From NCBI RefSeq assembly GCF_004569635.1, contig NZ_SPOZ01000007.1, positions 20,511 to 84,510 of the forward strand: a DNA stretch of 64,000 bases. The letters are read 5' to 3'. Shown piece by piece: positions 16,726-26,883 of the stretch. The translations under genes and the position numbers were made by a program. Below the pieces are notes generated by a model. The model did no database searches. It saw only the letters and a program-made list of their open reading frames with translations, and had not been told where the DNA came from. Source of the stretch: Streptococcus sp. LYSM12 (GTDB lineage: Bacteria; Bacillota; Bacilli; Lactobacillales; Streptococcaceae). The number at the start of each line of letters is the position of its first letter. Position 1 is the stretch's first letter.

Positions 16726-18474
16726 TCAATCACTCCTTTCCTTAGCAGCCACAATTTGATCTGTTAGCTTCTCTTTGATAGCATCCACAAATTCACGTGG
16801 GTTAATCTCACCTTCTCCAATTTGAGAGAGAAATAATTCCCAGCCGCCTGTTGTTTCAGGGCTAGCAAATTCATTATCATAAAGGTAATGAATCAAAAGA
16901 TAGGCCTTATTAGTTGGGAATAACTGCCCTGTTTTCTTATCCTTCGTCACATAGCCTCGATCCTGAATGGTTTTCAGCATAGCTCCTCTCGTTGCCTGCG
17001 TGCCTAAACCATACTTCGGTAATATCTCACTGATGAGTTGACTCTCGGTCATTCTCTTAGGTGGCTTTGTCACACCTTCAAGAATAGTAGTCTTTGTTTC
17101 TAGCTGATCTCCGACACGATAATCTGGTAACTCAACATCTCCTTTTAGTTTCTGTTGGCTGAAAGATGCCCAGCCTGAATCAAGCATTTGTCTACCTCTT
17201 GTCTTAAAGACGAGTCCTTGATTCTCTAATTCAACTGTTGTCGTTTGATAACGACAGTCTGCCGCAAACATCAAGAGAGTTCTGCGAACGACTGTTTCAT
17301 AGATTAACCGTTCATCTGGTTTTAAAGTCACTAAATTAGGAATATTTTCGGTTGGAATAAGAGCATAGTGACTTGTTTTAGCCACTTTTTCTGGATTAAC
17401 ATAATTTTCCCTTGGCTCTAAATGAACTGGCTCAAAATGGCAGCTGATAGTGGCTTGATAGCTCTTGATGTAAGTCTTTAGATAATCAAACTCCTCCTCA
17501 GTAATAAAGCGAGTATCTGTTCGAGGATAAGACAAGTATTTTTTCAAATAGAGGCTTTCCACTATCTGTTCTGTTTTCGTCGCCGAAAATCCCCACTGCC
17601 TAGCTGCCAATCCCTGAACATCTGATAAATTAAATAGAGCTGGCGCTGCTCTTTGTTGCTCTTCTGCTTCAACTGAAAGAACGGTAGATACTGGACTTAG
17701 TTGTCGTGATGTTGCTAGGATAAGCTCACTATCTGCGTACTTTTCTTTATTTGAAAAACTAATCTCCGTTTCCTTATCTTGTAACTGTAACTTCCAATAA
17801 GTCTCTGGTCTAAAGTTTTGAATCGCTAAATCATTTTCACAGATGAGACGTACTCCAGGCGTCTGAACACGACCAACCGATAAGCTATTCCCTTTTCCTC
17901 TTGGTAGCCGTCCCTTGTTTTGAAGTTCCAAGGTTACCAGAGGAGATAAGTTCATACCGACCAACCAATCTGATTGTGCACGTGCTTCGGCTTCCAGATA
18001 ATAGTTATAGGTTTCTATCGGATCTCTCAGATGTTGAAAAGCTTTCTGGAGAGCACGTGTCGTCATGGAATTGACCCACAGACGTTTGGTGACTTTGTTT
18101 TTGCCTTCAGGAATATGGGATAAAATTGAGTAAGCAATCCGTTCCCCTTCTCGATCAGAGTCCGTACCGATAATGACTTGATCCGCTGCTGTTACTTCCT
18201 GATAAATCTGCTTGAAGGTTTCTTTAGAAACTTTGTCCTGCTTTAAGGCCTGCTTAAAAGAAACATCAACCAAGGGTAACTTTTCCAAATCCCAATTATC
18301 TTTTGGCAGTCCATATTCAAACAAATGCCCTTCCGCCGCAATAATATGCACTTCATCTGAAAAATAGGGTGTTTGCTTCACAATATGCACTTTTCCTTTT
18401 TGACTAGCCGTTCCTAAACTCTCTGCGTATGCAGCAGCTTGGCTTTCTTTTTCAGCTAGAATAACTGTTACCAT
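16726..18474 (-). CDS. topB: DNA topoisomerase III (type IA)
   Basis: 582 residues. The N-terminal Toprim domain has VILAEKESQAAAYA and GTDSDREGE (metal-binding acidic triad). The active-site tyrosine is in YLSYPRTDTRF near residue 315. The type IA sequence LISEILPKYGLGTQATRGAML follows near 490. It passes single strands through nicked DNA and would help separate strands during transfer or element replication. I start at the ATG at 18474 (MVTVILAEKES) with AAGGAG in place. It is the first gene behind promoter copy 5 and is coupled to the Clp ATPase. The zinc-finger tail seen in cellular TopA is absent, as usual for TopB. Confidence 0.92.
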   Translation of the reverse strand: MVTVILAEKESQAAAYAESLGTASQKGKVHIVKQTPYFSDEVHIIAAEGHLFEYGLPKDNWDLEKLPLVDVSFKQALKQDKVSKETFKQIYQEVTAADQVIIGTDSDREGERIAYSILSHIPEGKNKVTKRLWVNSMTTRALQKAFQHLRDPIETYNYYLEAEARAQSDWLVGMNLSPLVTLELQNKGRLPRGKGNSLSVGRVQTPGVRLICENDLAIQNFRPETYWKLQLQDKETEISFSNKEKYADSELILATSRQLSPVSTVLSVEAEEQQRAAPALFNLSDVQGLAARQWGFSATKTEQIVESLYLKKYLSYPRTDTRFITEEEFDYLKTYIKSYQATISCHFEPVHLEPRENYVNPEKVAKTSHYALIPTENIPNLVTLKPDERLIYETVVRRTLLMFAADCRYQTTTVELENQGLVFKTRGRQMLDSGWASFSQQKLKGDVELPDYRVGDQLETKTTILEGVTKPPKRMTESQLISEILPKYGLGTQATRGAMLKTIQDRGYVTKDKKTGQLFPTNKAYLLIHYLYDNEFASPETTGGWELFLSQIGEGEINPREFVDAIKEKLTDQIVAAKERSD

Positions 18475-18504
18475 ATCTTCTCTCCTTTTCATTGATACTT
18501 CCAT

Positions 18505-18546
18505 CATAAGAGATAATGACATTCTCTGCATTAAGCGGACAAGTCA
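18505..18546 (-). promoter_or_regulatory. Element-wide promoter module, copy 5
   Basis: Minus strand: TTGTCC, 18 bp (CGCTTAATGCAG), CATTAT, then CTCTTATG. It lies 30 bases upstream of topB. Confidence 0.75.
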
Positions 18547-18618
18547 TAGAACTTAAATCCCTTTCCAAAAATAACTGCACACTTTGTTATATAACTTTTT
18601 GTATTCTTTCATGTACAT

Positions 18619-18650
18619 TAAAAGGCACTCTCACTTGAGAGCACCTTTTA
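18619..18650 (-). terminator. Intrinsic terminator after the large LtrC-like gene
   Basis: AAAAGG-CA-CTCTC pairs with GAGAG-CA-CCTTTT around ACTT, so it is nearly symmetrical. It starts 3 bases after the stop. Confidence 0.75.
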
Positions 18651-18652
18651 AC

Positions 18653-21600
18653 TTATCTACTAGGTCCTTTGGTTGGGGGCTTAGGAAAATTTGGTGCTTG
18701 TTCTCGATTTTTTCCTAATGAATAGGGTTTGGTATGGTTTTCAATATGCTTCATCATATTAGAAACAGTTTTATGAACTCGTTTCAAAGAATCAGTCAGT
18801 TGCTTATCATCTAATGCTTTTAGATTATCTGTCCAACTCGCCATGTAATCAATCGCTTTTTCAGAAGTATCTAGTCCAAAGTATTTGGACAACAAATGAC
18901 TGGTCATCTCAGCTTCAAATTCCTTTTGTCCTTTCGGTAGCTCTTGATACTGATTGGCCAGCTTAGGGTTATGAAGTGTTGCATGCGCTAACTCATGAAT
19001 GGTTGTCGCAATTTTTTCTCCAGGTGTATTATCTGGATTAATGAGAATGAGTTGTTCTCCTGGGTAAAAGGCCCCTTTCGCATTCCCTAAAACGTGGGCT
19101 TCATCTTTCATCATGGTAATACCAATGCCTTCCGCATAATCACATAAGCCTTCAAGTACTTCTTTCGTCTTAACTTTATCCACGTTAAAGTTGTAATGAC
19201 GGTTTGGCATGGCTTTCGGATAACTTTCTGGTTTCAGCGTCGTCTGGGATAACTCAAACACCTTGTAGGTGGTAAAGCGTGGATAGCCTGTTTTAGAATC
19301 TCTCTCCTGAAATTGACGGACAGGAAGTTTACCATCTTTCACTAAAGCTTTTTCTTGTGATGTTGCTTCAGACAACTTCTTATATTTTGGATTGCCTTTA
19401 TCATTTTTCACTTGATGACCGTTTTCATCTAGGACTGGAATCATCCGAACCATCAATGGCCTAAACAATGTGATTTTGGCTTTCTCCCCTGTTTTAACAG
19501 ACAGCCCCTGATGAATGACTTCCTTCGTTTCGCCTGTACGCTTATTGGTATAGGTTGCCTTAGTCTGAATCACATCCTCTGGTTTTATGCCTAAAGCTTC
19601 TCCCATCGATTTCCACTGGTCGTAAGTTGCAACTGCGTTTGCGCCACGCCACTGTTCATGAATGAGAGCAACATTGCGAGGAGAAAGTTTAGGGAACTTA
19701 CTCATGAAATCCATATACTCTAGTAAGTCTTTAGGAGATTGGGTATACTCTCGGATTTTTTGGAAAGCATGTTCGCTGATGTCATAGGCGGATGCACTAG
19801 TATAATCAAAAGGTTCAGCTGAAATAGTAGGAGTCTGTTGTCCCTTACTCCTTTCTTTTCCTTGGTTACTAGCAAGAAAGGTGCCTACTTCTTCCTGTTG
19901 ATAAAGCCCCTCTGGTGCTTTTCCAACTCCAATTTGTTCAGCAACTCTCTCTAATTCCTCGTGAATTTGGAAATCATTGCCCCAATCACTGCCATAGGCT
20001 AAATAACCTAGCTTTTCTTCTCCCCTCATCAGAGCCAACGTCCATGGAGCTTGTACATCTTCTAAAAAATCAATTGCTTTTGGACTATGAACCGCTAACT
20101 CTAGTTGATAATCTTGACCAAATTCTTCTCTGTTCGTATAAAGCATTTGATCATTTGATTGAGGTGTCCCAACTAAGTTCCCCTCAACGGATAGATTTTC
20201 TTGAATCTGAGGAACCGAAGCAACCAGTATCTTGGTTTTATCTTCTGCCATAATTTCTTCTACTCGTTGAGCTAAATTCGTTTTTATTTTCTGATTAGGA
20301 GAATAAAAACTTCCCCTTGAATAATCCTCCTCTGGAAGCAACTCGTTTGAATTCAAACTCTGTTCATTCGCTTCAGTAGCAATTTCCTGATTCACCTCTT
20401 GGTTTTCCAGCTTAGAAAGGATTTTCTCATCGATAGCAGCTAATTCAGGTTGTCCCTCTAAGCGACGGTAGCCTAATCCTAGCAAACGTGAGATAGGTTC
20501 GGTTTCATCACCAATATCATAGCGAACATTATCTTTAATAAGTGTTCCTCCAGGTGCATACACATCAAATTTAACTTTAGTGTAGGGGATATAGGCATCC
20601 TGGTTTCCTGTTGCATCAACTGTAGCTACACTTTCTTGATGATGTTCGTAGAAGGCTCTATTCTGCTTGTAAAGCTCTTCAGCAAATGTTTGGTAATCTA
20701 CAAGCTCTGTTTCCTTAAACGGAATCTGAAAACCATCTGGCCACGTTTCTGCCCACTGGAGACGTACATGATAGGTTTCACTAAAAATACGATCCTGATT
20801 CCATTCTTGATAGAAATTAGAATTTTTATCAACTAGCCCCAGCTGATCGACAGCATCGACCACAGCGCTAAAGTTTCCTTCATGATTATCAGAGAGTTCA
20901 TAGTATCGCTCCCAAGCTACTTTAGACTCTTCCGGTACTTGTGTTCCAAGTTTTCTAGGATCCCCTACATTATATGCGGCATCTAATACTTGAGTGAAAA
21001 GTTCAGCTGAAAAAACATCCGTTGGAACTATTTCTTGGGATACATCAATAGCTTCTTCATACTGTTTATTCTCCAAAATTGATAGCATCTCCTGACCACC
21101 ATCTTTAACATATTCCTCATTGATTGAGATTTGTTCAAGTTGTCCATCTCTTTCGCGATAAACTCCTAACACTGTTCCACTATCTATATCAGACATTTTT
21201 TCTTTCAACTCACCTTTTATTTTCATCAACGAAGCAGGAACTTGGTGAATTCCCTCATCTCTAAATAGCAAAAGTAAATCGCTATCTTCGGGATTAAGTG
21301 CCTGTGAAAGATCGAGATTATTTAACTTTTTAACAGACGATAGATCGTTAAATACGAAGGTATCTGATTCAATAATTTCAGGAAGTAAGTTAAGAACTTT
21401 TAATTTATCAGGGGTCCCTAGTGCAAACTTTAAATTCTTAAAATGACCCTTACTATTAGCAATATCATCAATAAATTGTTCAGAAAGTGAATCTACCCAA
21501 TTTTCATATACTGGTGTTACTCCTGTTAAGTGCATCCAATTTTTCTTACCAAAATGAACACTAAGGACTTGTAATCCATCTTCTTGAGAAGTTTTATAAA

Positions 21601-24097
21601 TATATCTCATTGTAGTATCCGCCACTTCTGATAAGTACCATTGTGCCGAATCTCTCATCGTATTAGCATATAAATTCAAAGTTCGCAAGTTTTTCCTAAA
21701 TGCTTTATTTGACATAATTCCATCATCAGTGGTAAAATGTAAATGAACATTGGTAGGAAAAATAGGTTGGGCTTCTGGCTCAACGGGCTGCGGTGCTGTC
21801 CCTGGAGAATCTTCTCCTAAAAAACTGGAATTGCGATTCAATAGTTCGCCGCCAGTGTTAGTCTCTTGATTCATTTCAAGGGACTTTTCTTTTTCTTCTG
21901 AAATAGAAACTTCCTCTTGGATGGCTTCTACTATCTGATAAGACTGTGATTCAATACGAGACATCAACATTTCTACGTCAGATCGACTGAGAACAACTTC
22001 ACCTTCTTGTTCCATCAGGTAATGATAAAAAGCATTGGGAGTTGTCACAAAACCATAAGTATAATCCTTGATACCTGCTTCATTCAAGGGGTATTCTAGC
22101 ATTCGCTCTATAGACTGCGACAGATTATCGAATGTTCTAGTGCCATAATAAGAACCGAACCGTTCAGCTGAGAGACTTTCAAGTTGTTTATTTGTTGAGT
22201 ATGCCGCTATAGCAAGTTCTCCAATAAATCGGGTTGAAATATCTACTCCCAATGTGCGTTGGTGAGGTTTTAAAGCTTGATATAGGGAATCTTGTTCCTC
22301 CGTACCTTTGTTTTTATACAGGTCAACGGTCTTATCATCGATAGAAGCTAATATTGGCTGAAGTGGAGCTAAAACTTCCAATCGTTTAGCGTTGATATAT
22401 TTGAGGGGATGGCTATTTCCTAGATTTCCAAAGACATTGTAAAAGTACACATCTGTATCAAAGGAAATAGATATTTCTCCTGCTTTTATCCGAGCTTCTA
22501 ATTGCTTCACTAATTCTTCATTTTCTTTTTTAACAAAATCATAGGTCGCAGTTTTCTGTTCACTCGCTAAGGATTCTGTATCTTGATTTTGGATCAGAGG
22601 AGAATCAGAGGATTTTAGTTCGTATTTATCAACAATTACTTTAAATGTGTCTTCATAGTGACTGAGAACCTTATCCCAAATTTCAGGAAGATTAGCTTGT
22701 AGTTTTGTTAGAAATTCCACTTTTTCCATATCCGAAAACTCTTGATCAGAAAGATAATCAAGAATACCGTCTCTATCGAGTACATGCCCGTCAAGTGAGA
22801 GATAACCTGTTGCACCATCATTGCTTGAGTCTTCAACATAGAGTTCTGCTCCAGCCATTGGATATTTTCTATCTTCAAGCATGCCATGGAATTCCTCTAA
22901 AATAGTATCCTCAGCTCCCAAGTTATGAAGTTCTTCATCATGCCACAGATAATAAGCTGTATCATCCTGTGTAATATCTGCAATGATTTCATCTACTATT
23001 GTCTGATGGTCTTCAACTGTTTCTGTCTGATCTATTTTAGAAATTAGATCAGACAGTGAGCTTTTTAGAGCATCGTTCCAATCCATCTTTTCCTGTCCAT
23101 GTCGCAAATCTGGTAATGCTTCAGTAACCACCGCTCCTTTATCACGTAAAGAGCTAACAAAGTTTTGGCCAGCTTCATCATTATCCACTGCCAAGGTAAT
23201 CCAATCTGCATGTTTCCCTTCCGCAAAAAATTTATTATCAATCGCCGTCTGCAAACCTTCCGCCAGCTGATCATGACTCCAACGTAGTGGCCGACCTGAG
23301 ATGTCAGACTGGAGCTGTGCCAAGTGTCGACCAATAACACCTTCTTTCAGACCATCCATTGAGACCAAGCGCACATCCTGAAGATTATCTTTGTGCAATT
23401 CGTAATAGGACATCAAATCAATAGCACTTTCCGCAAAGATAAGACGGTTAGGCTGACCAATATCCACATGCAGACCTGTAATACCGTCAGAATTTCGGAC
23501 AATATTCTTAGCATAACCACATTCAGGCCATTTCTCCCTGTTTTCTTCTATGCCTTGTAGCGTAGCCCCCACAATTTCACCAGAGAAATCAAAGGACTTA
23601 AAGACAACAACTGGTTCAATACTACCATTTATCTTGGCATTAGCTTGGGCTAGCACTCCTTTTTCAAGGAAGAAATCAATCGTTTCATTAGAAAGGCCCC
23701 GTTGGTCTTTTAAATAGGTTCTAGCTGCCTCAAATGGCTGTTCATAAGGCTCAAGATAATACGAAAACGGATCCTGCACTCGCTCCACAGCTGTAAATTC
23801 CTTAAAGCTACCATCATTTAAAAAGTCAATCGCCTGGTTAAAGTTCACTTCTTTCATCGTTTCCACTAATGAAATAACATCACCACCTTGATGACGTGAA
23901 AACCAGTTCCACATATTCTTATCAGGGGAAATGACCATAGAATCATGTTCTTTCCAGCGATAATCTCGTCCCGAACGAACCAATTCCATATGAAGTTCGT
24001 TCGCTACGTCTAAAATTGCTCGAGAACGAGCATGTTCTACCCTCTCTCGACGGCTTTTTCCACGTGAAGATGGGCGTTGTGTGTATTCTTCTGCCAT
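18653..24097 (-). CDS. Giant Toprim/DUF3991, LtrC-like and HExxH multidomain protein
   Basis: 1814 residues. The N-terminus (about 15-100) looks like a CHC2/DUF3991-type primase DNA-binding domain (MWNWFSRHQGGDVISLV). A Toprim-like core follows at about 200-320 (LIFAESAIDLMSYY, then TLAVDNDEAG). The middle 1000 residues hold several domains common in ICE helper proteins, separated by Gln/Glu-rich linkers; one part (VKFDVYAPGGTLIKDNVRYD) resembles the large-polyvalent-protein modules. The C-terminus (about 1460-1800) resembles ArdC/LtrC, with a zinc-peptidase motif HELAH at 1701-1705 and a later EAEM. It may protect or prime incoming DNA. It has no promoter module directly in front and likely belongs to the copy 6 unit. 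Confidence 0.75.
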   Translation of the reverse strand: MAEEYTQRPSSRGKSRRERVEHARSRAILDVANELHMELVRSGRDYRWKEHDSMVISPDKNMWNWFSRHQGGDVISLVETMKEVNFNQAIDFLNDGSFKEFTAVERVQDPFSYYLEPYEQPFEAARTYLKDQRGLSNETIDFFLEKGVLAQANAKINGSIEPVVVFKSFDFSGEIVGATLQGIEENREKWPECGYAKNIVRNSDGITGLHVDIGQPNRLIFAESAIDLMSYYELHKDNLQDVRLVSMDGLKEGVIGRHLAQLQSDISGRPLRWSHDQLAEGLQTAIDNKFFAEGKHADWITLAVDNDEAGQNFVSSLRDKGAVVTEALPDLRHGQEKMDWNDALKSSLSDLISKIDQTETVEDHQTIVDEIIADITQDDTAYYLWHDEELHNLGAEDTILEEFHGMLEDRKYPMAGAELYVEDSSNDGATGYLSLDGHVLDRDGILDYLSDQEFSDMEKVEFLTKLQANLPEIWDKVLSHYEDTFKVIVDKYELKSSDSPLIQNQDTESLASEQKTATYDFVKKENEELVKQLEARIKAGEISISFDTDVYFYNVFGNLGNSHPLKYINAKRLEVLAPLQPILASIDDKTVDLYKNKGTEEQDSLYQALKPHQRTLGVDISTRFIGELAIAAYSTNKQLESLSAERFGSYYGTRTFDNLSQSIERMLEYPLNEAGIKDYTYGFVTTPNAFYHYLMEQEGEVVLSRSDVEMLMSRIESQSYQIVEAIQEEVSISEEKEKSLEMNQETNTGGELLNRNSSFLGEDSPGTAPQPVEPEAQPIFPTNVHLHFTTDDGIMSNKAFRKNLRTLNLYANTMRDSAQWYLSEVADTTMRYIYKTSQEDGLQVLSVHFGKKNWMHLTGVTPVYENWVDSLSEQFIDDIANSKGHFKNLKFALGTPDKLKVLNLLPEIIESDTFVFNDLSSVKKLNNLDLSQALNPEDSDLLLLFRDEGIHQVPASLMKIKGELKEKMSDIDSGTVLGVYRERDGQLEQISINEEYVKDGGQEMLSILENKQYEEAIDVSQEIVPTDVFSAELFTQVLDAAYNVGDPRKLGTQVPEESKVAWERYYELSDNHEGNFSAVVDAVDQLGLVDKNSNFYQEWNQDRIFSETYHVRLQWAETWPDGFQIPFKETELVDYQTFAEELYKQNRAFYEHHQESVATVDATGNQDAYIPYTKVKFDVYAPGGTLIKDNVRYDIGDETEPISRLLGLGYRRLEGQPELAAIDEKILSKLENQEVNQEIATEANEQSLNSNELLPEEDYSRGSFYSPNQKIKTNLAQRVEEIMAEDKTKILVASVPQIQENLSVEGNLVGTPQSNDQMLYTNREEFGQDYQLELAVHSPKAIDFLEDVQAPWTLALMRGEEKLGYLAYGSDWGNDFQIHEELERVAEQIGVGKAPEGLYQQEEVGTFLASNQGKERSKGQQTPTISAEPFDYTSASAYDISEHAFQKIREYTQSPKDLLEYMDFMSKFPKLSPRNVALIHEQWRGANAVATYDQWKSMGEALGIKPEDVIQTKATYTNKRTGETKEVIHQGLSVKTGEKAKITLFRPLMVRMIPVLDENGHQVKNDKGNPKYKKLSEATSQEKALVKDGKLPVRQFQERDSKTGYPRFTTYKVFELSQTTLKPESYPKAMPNRHYNFNVDKVKTKEVLEGLCDYAEGIGITMMKDEAHVLGNAKGAFYPGEQLILINPDNTPGEKIATTIHELAHATLHNPKLANQYQELPKGQKEFEAEMTSHLLSKYFGLDTSEKAIDYMASWTDNLKALDDKQLTDSLKRVHKTVSNMMKHIENHTKPYSLGKNREQAPNFPKPPTKGPSR

Positions 24098-24115
24098 AAA
24101 AATCCCTTTCTTTCG

Positions 24116-24373
24116 CTAAAAGCACTCATATTTTGGTTGATAAGGTGTTGTCTCGTGTACAACAAACAGTTCTCTTGGTAGTTGAACCAGTTCTCCTACT
24201 GAAAGACTGTCAAATTGCTCTGGATTATCCTGATAGTTTAGTTCCAACTCCAAATCACCGTTTTTTCCTTGTCCTACAAAAAGAATTTTCTTCTGACTGT
24301 CGTCCATAGCCTTAACCAACCAGTCCGCTTCAAAGTCAAACGTTTCTTTTGAGATACTTGGAAAATATAACAT
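24116..24373 (-). CDS. Small unknown protein
   Basis: An 85-residue acidic soluble protein starting MLYFPSISKETFDFEADWLV, with a perfect GGAGGTGA site before the ATG at 24373. The frame extends further upstream, but that part is the promoter module. It is the first gene behind promoter copy 6 and ends 18 bases before the giant protein, so the two form one unit. I do not recognise a family. Confidence 0.65.
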   Translation of the reverse strand: MLYFPSISKETFDFEADWLVKAMDDSQKKILFVGQGKNGDLELELNYQDNPEQFDSLSVGELVQLPRELFVVHETTPYQPKYECF

Positions 24374-24403
24374 GGTCTTCACCTCCTTTTCTACAGTTAC
24401 TTC

Positions 24404-24446
24404 TAGTGTAAGAGATAATGGCATTCTCTGCGTTAAGGGGACAAAC
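24404..24446 (-). promoter_or_regulatory. Element-wide promoter module, copy 6
   Basis: Minus strand: TTGTCC, 18 bp (CCTTAACGCAG subtype), CATTAT, then CTCTTACAC. It drives the 85-aa and 1814-aa genes. Confidence 0.75.
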
Positions 24447-24462
24447 CATAGGAATTTTTCAA

Positions 24463-24493
24463 CAAAAAAAGCCATTGATAGTTGATCAATGAC
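24463..24493 (-). terminator. Intrinsic terminator after the relaxase gene
   Basis: CATTGAT pairs with ATCAATG around a 5-nt loop, followed on the minus strand by seven T residues. It overlaps the end region of the relaxase gene and separates it from promoter copy 6. Confidence 0.7.
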
Positions 24494-24496
24494 TCA

Positions 24497-26863
24497 TTAA
24501 CGTTGGGCTTGTCTGCGTTCTTCTTGTTCTTCACGTTCATCACTACGTGCACGTTCCATCAGTGCCTTTTTATTGGCTTGTTGTGACCGCTTGAGAGAAG
24601 CTGTCAATTGTCGCATGAAGTCTGTATTTATTCTGCTACTTCCTTGTGACTGTTGCAGTTGAGCTTTTTTAATAACTTTTCGCTCCTGTAACTGCTTAGA
24701 AACTGTTTGAGCAATTTGATTTTGATTGTCTTCAGTCGGTTGTAATTTAACATACAAGTGTTTCAACTCTGTAACCCCCTGGGCGTTGGCTATTTTCATT
24801 TCCTTAACCGCTGCTTCATCTGATAAATGTTCCATCTGATGATTCCTGTTGTTAATCTGATATTTCAGCTGAAAAATGGAGACATGCGTTTGAAGTTCCT
24901 CAATATAGGCTTGTTTGGTGATTGTAGAACCCTTCAGCAAGGTGAGAATACTATCGTCTTGAATTTGACTAACAAGCCCTATTTCTGTCCGAAATTGTCT
25001 GATAGGAAGCTGGATAGCTCCAGCAGTTGCCTTTGAAATGGGAAGAGCAACACTATCCTCAAACTGACTCTTTAAGCGTTGCTTCAGCAATTGCTCATCT
25101 TCTGAGAGCCTATAGTTCGGAGTCAATTGTAATTCTACGGCTTTTAATTCCTGAGCTATTGACTGCTTTTTGAAGTCGATAAACGGTTGATCAGAAGCTA
25201 GTGGTTGAATCTGTTCTAACAGTTTTTGACGAACCTGTAACTCTTTCTGACTAGCTTCTAACATACTAAGTTTCAGAGCATAACGGAAAGTCCCTAATTC
25301 ACGACGCTCTTTTTCCGTTAGACTAGGTTTTGACTTAGCAGCATCTACCAACTCTTTTAACTCACTTGATGATAATAAGGATAGGTCTTTTAGAGTCAAG
25401 GTTTTTAGCTGAATATTTTCTGTTAGCTGACTGACATCATAAACATAATCTGACACAAATTCTGGCTTACCAATCCCCTTTCCATGCTTATCATAGGCCT
25501 CAAAGACCGGTTTTATAATTTCAAGAGGTTGTTCCCCATCACTCACAAAATAGCCCATTTTTTGCCAGGCTTCCAAACTTTTAACAACACTTGCTTCAGG
25601 AAGTTGTTCTAAGATTTTCTTCTGATTCAAACTCGAAAAGTTTTCCAAATTTTTTTCCAGCTGAACGTCTTGAATTTGAGGAGCAGCCTCTCTAAACGAT
25701 CGTAAGATATTATTGGCCAAACGCTCTCTTAAATCCATCACACGACGGGCCAAGTGATGCTCTAAATCATATCCCTTTGATTCAGCTAATGCCCGAGTGG
25801 TTTTTCCATCGACTTTGCGGATTTTCTCATAGACTTGATTTTTTTCAGTGGAATAGACACCTTCATACGTTTTCAGAAATTCCCTAGTTTCTTGTAGAAA
25901 TTCTTGATAAGCAGCACTACCTTCATTTTGTAAATAAGAATCAAGGTAGCGATCAAGAAAGAACTTACTGACCGCAAAATCCCTAGCATTTGATCCATAA
26001 CGCCATTTTTTATTAAGAGGTAAGTGATTGTAAGCTTGTTCCAAAAAATTTTTTTCAGCCGAAGAGATAATTTTGTCTTCTTGATAAACAGAGGTCATTA
26101 AATTAGCTTTAAGATTAGCCAGCACTTGTTCTTTTCTGATAAGATTTGATCGTGTCTCCTCTTTTAAGAGTCCGTGATAAACACCACTTTTAAATCGATT
26201 GATGGTCTTCTGAGAGAAGTTGCCCTTGTACTCCATGCGACCACGTGGCCGATAAAATATTTTCTCACGATTAGATTCTACTTCAGATAAACCAAAATGG
26301 ATATGAATATTGTCTGTGTTGAGGTGGATATTTCCCCACCAAAAAGCAGTGTCAGAAAGGCCTTCCTTCTGAATGAGTGTAGGCATCATATCACGCATAG
26401 CCGCTTTAATCGCCTTTTGATCAACTTGGCCAGTTGCAACATCATACAATCCCTGTTTCGCAAGAAAAGCATTATCAAACGAAATAACACCTTGCCAAAG
26501 AAGTGAGCCGTTTTGATAAGCTAATTCTAACTTATTTTTTAGGTTGGTTAATCGACGTTTCTGGAGATAGTCTGCTTCCTGAGTGAAGACTGCCGTCAGT
26601 TCCTCAGACTGTTTCTCTGTGGCATAAGAACGATTCATATAATCAATATACTCACGAAAATTCAACTGTGTTTCAGGAACTGCATCCTGAATACGAGTCA
26701 TCTCATCTTCAGTCAATCCTTCAATCATTTGCCTATTCATTTCCAAGGACAATTCGTCATCAATTTTGACAGCTTCATCACGATTTGTATAATCCACATA
26801 CTGAGGATTAGCCTCTGTATATTGAAGCATGAATGTAATATTAGGACTAGACGATACATTCAT
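24497..26863 (-). CDS. MobL/MobP-type relaxase
   Basis: 788 residues. The N-terminal relaxase domain has DYTNRDEAVK near residue 25, which resembles the YIDYIDREEA opening of the MobL (MobP2-like) family. Its metal-binding histidine motif is HLNTDNIHIHFG (about 180-191), of the HxDxxHxH type. The rest is long, helical and rich in Gln, Lys and Leu, and probably contacts the coupling protein. Relaxases nick oriT, stay bound to the 5' end and pilot the strand into the recipient. AAAGGAG precedes the ATG at 26863. It is the last gene of the mobilisation operon that starts beside the candidate oriT. The catalytic tyrosine cannot be fixed by eye. Confidence 0.82.
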   Translation of the reverse strand: MNVSSSPNITFMLQYTEANPQYVDYTNRDEAVKIDDELSLEMNRQMIEGLTEDEMTRIQDAVPETQLNFREYIDYMNRSYATEKQSEELTAVFTQEADYLQKRRLTNLKNKLELAYQNGSLLWQGVISFDNAFLAKQGLYDVATGQVDQKAIKAAMRDMMPTLIQKEGLSDTAFWWGNIHLNTDNIHIHFGLSEVESNREKIFYRPRGRMEYKGNFSQKTINRFKSGVYHGLLKEETRSNLIRKEQVLANLKANLMTSVYQEDKIISSAEKNFLEQAYNHLPLNKKWRYGSNARDFAVSKFFLDRYLDSYLQNEGSAAYQEFLQETREFLKTYEGVYSTEKNQVYEKIRKVDGKTTRALAESKGYDLEHHLARRVMDLRERLANNILRSFREAAPQIQDVQLEKNLENFSSLNQKKILEQLPEASVVKSLEAWQKMGYFVSDGEQPLEIIKPVFEAYDKHGKGIGKPEFVSDYVYDVSQLTENIQLKTLTLKDLSLLSSSELKELVDAAKSKPSLTEKERRELGTFRYALKLSMLEASQKELQVRQKLLEQIQPLASDQPFIDFKKQSIAQELKAVELQLTPNYRLSEDEQLLKQRLKSQFEDSVALPISKATAGAIQLPIRQFRTEIGLVSQIQDDSILTLLKGSTITKQAYIEELQTHVSIFQLKYQINNRNHQMEHLSDEAAVKEMKIANAQGVTELKHLYVKLQPTEDNQNQIAQTVSKQLQERKVIKKAQLQQSQGSSRINTDFMRQLTASLKRSQQANKKALMERARSDEREEQEERRQAQR

Positions 26864-26883
26864 CACTTATGCTCCTTTCTCAA

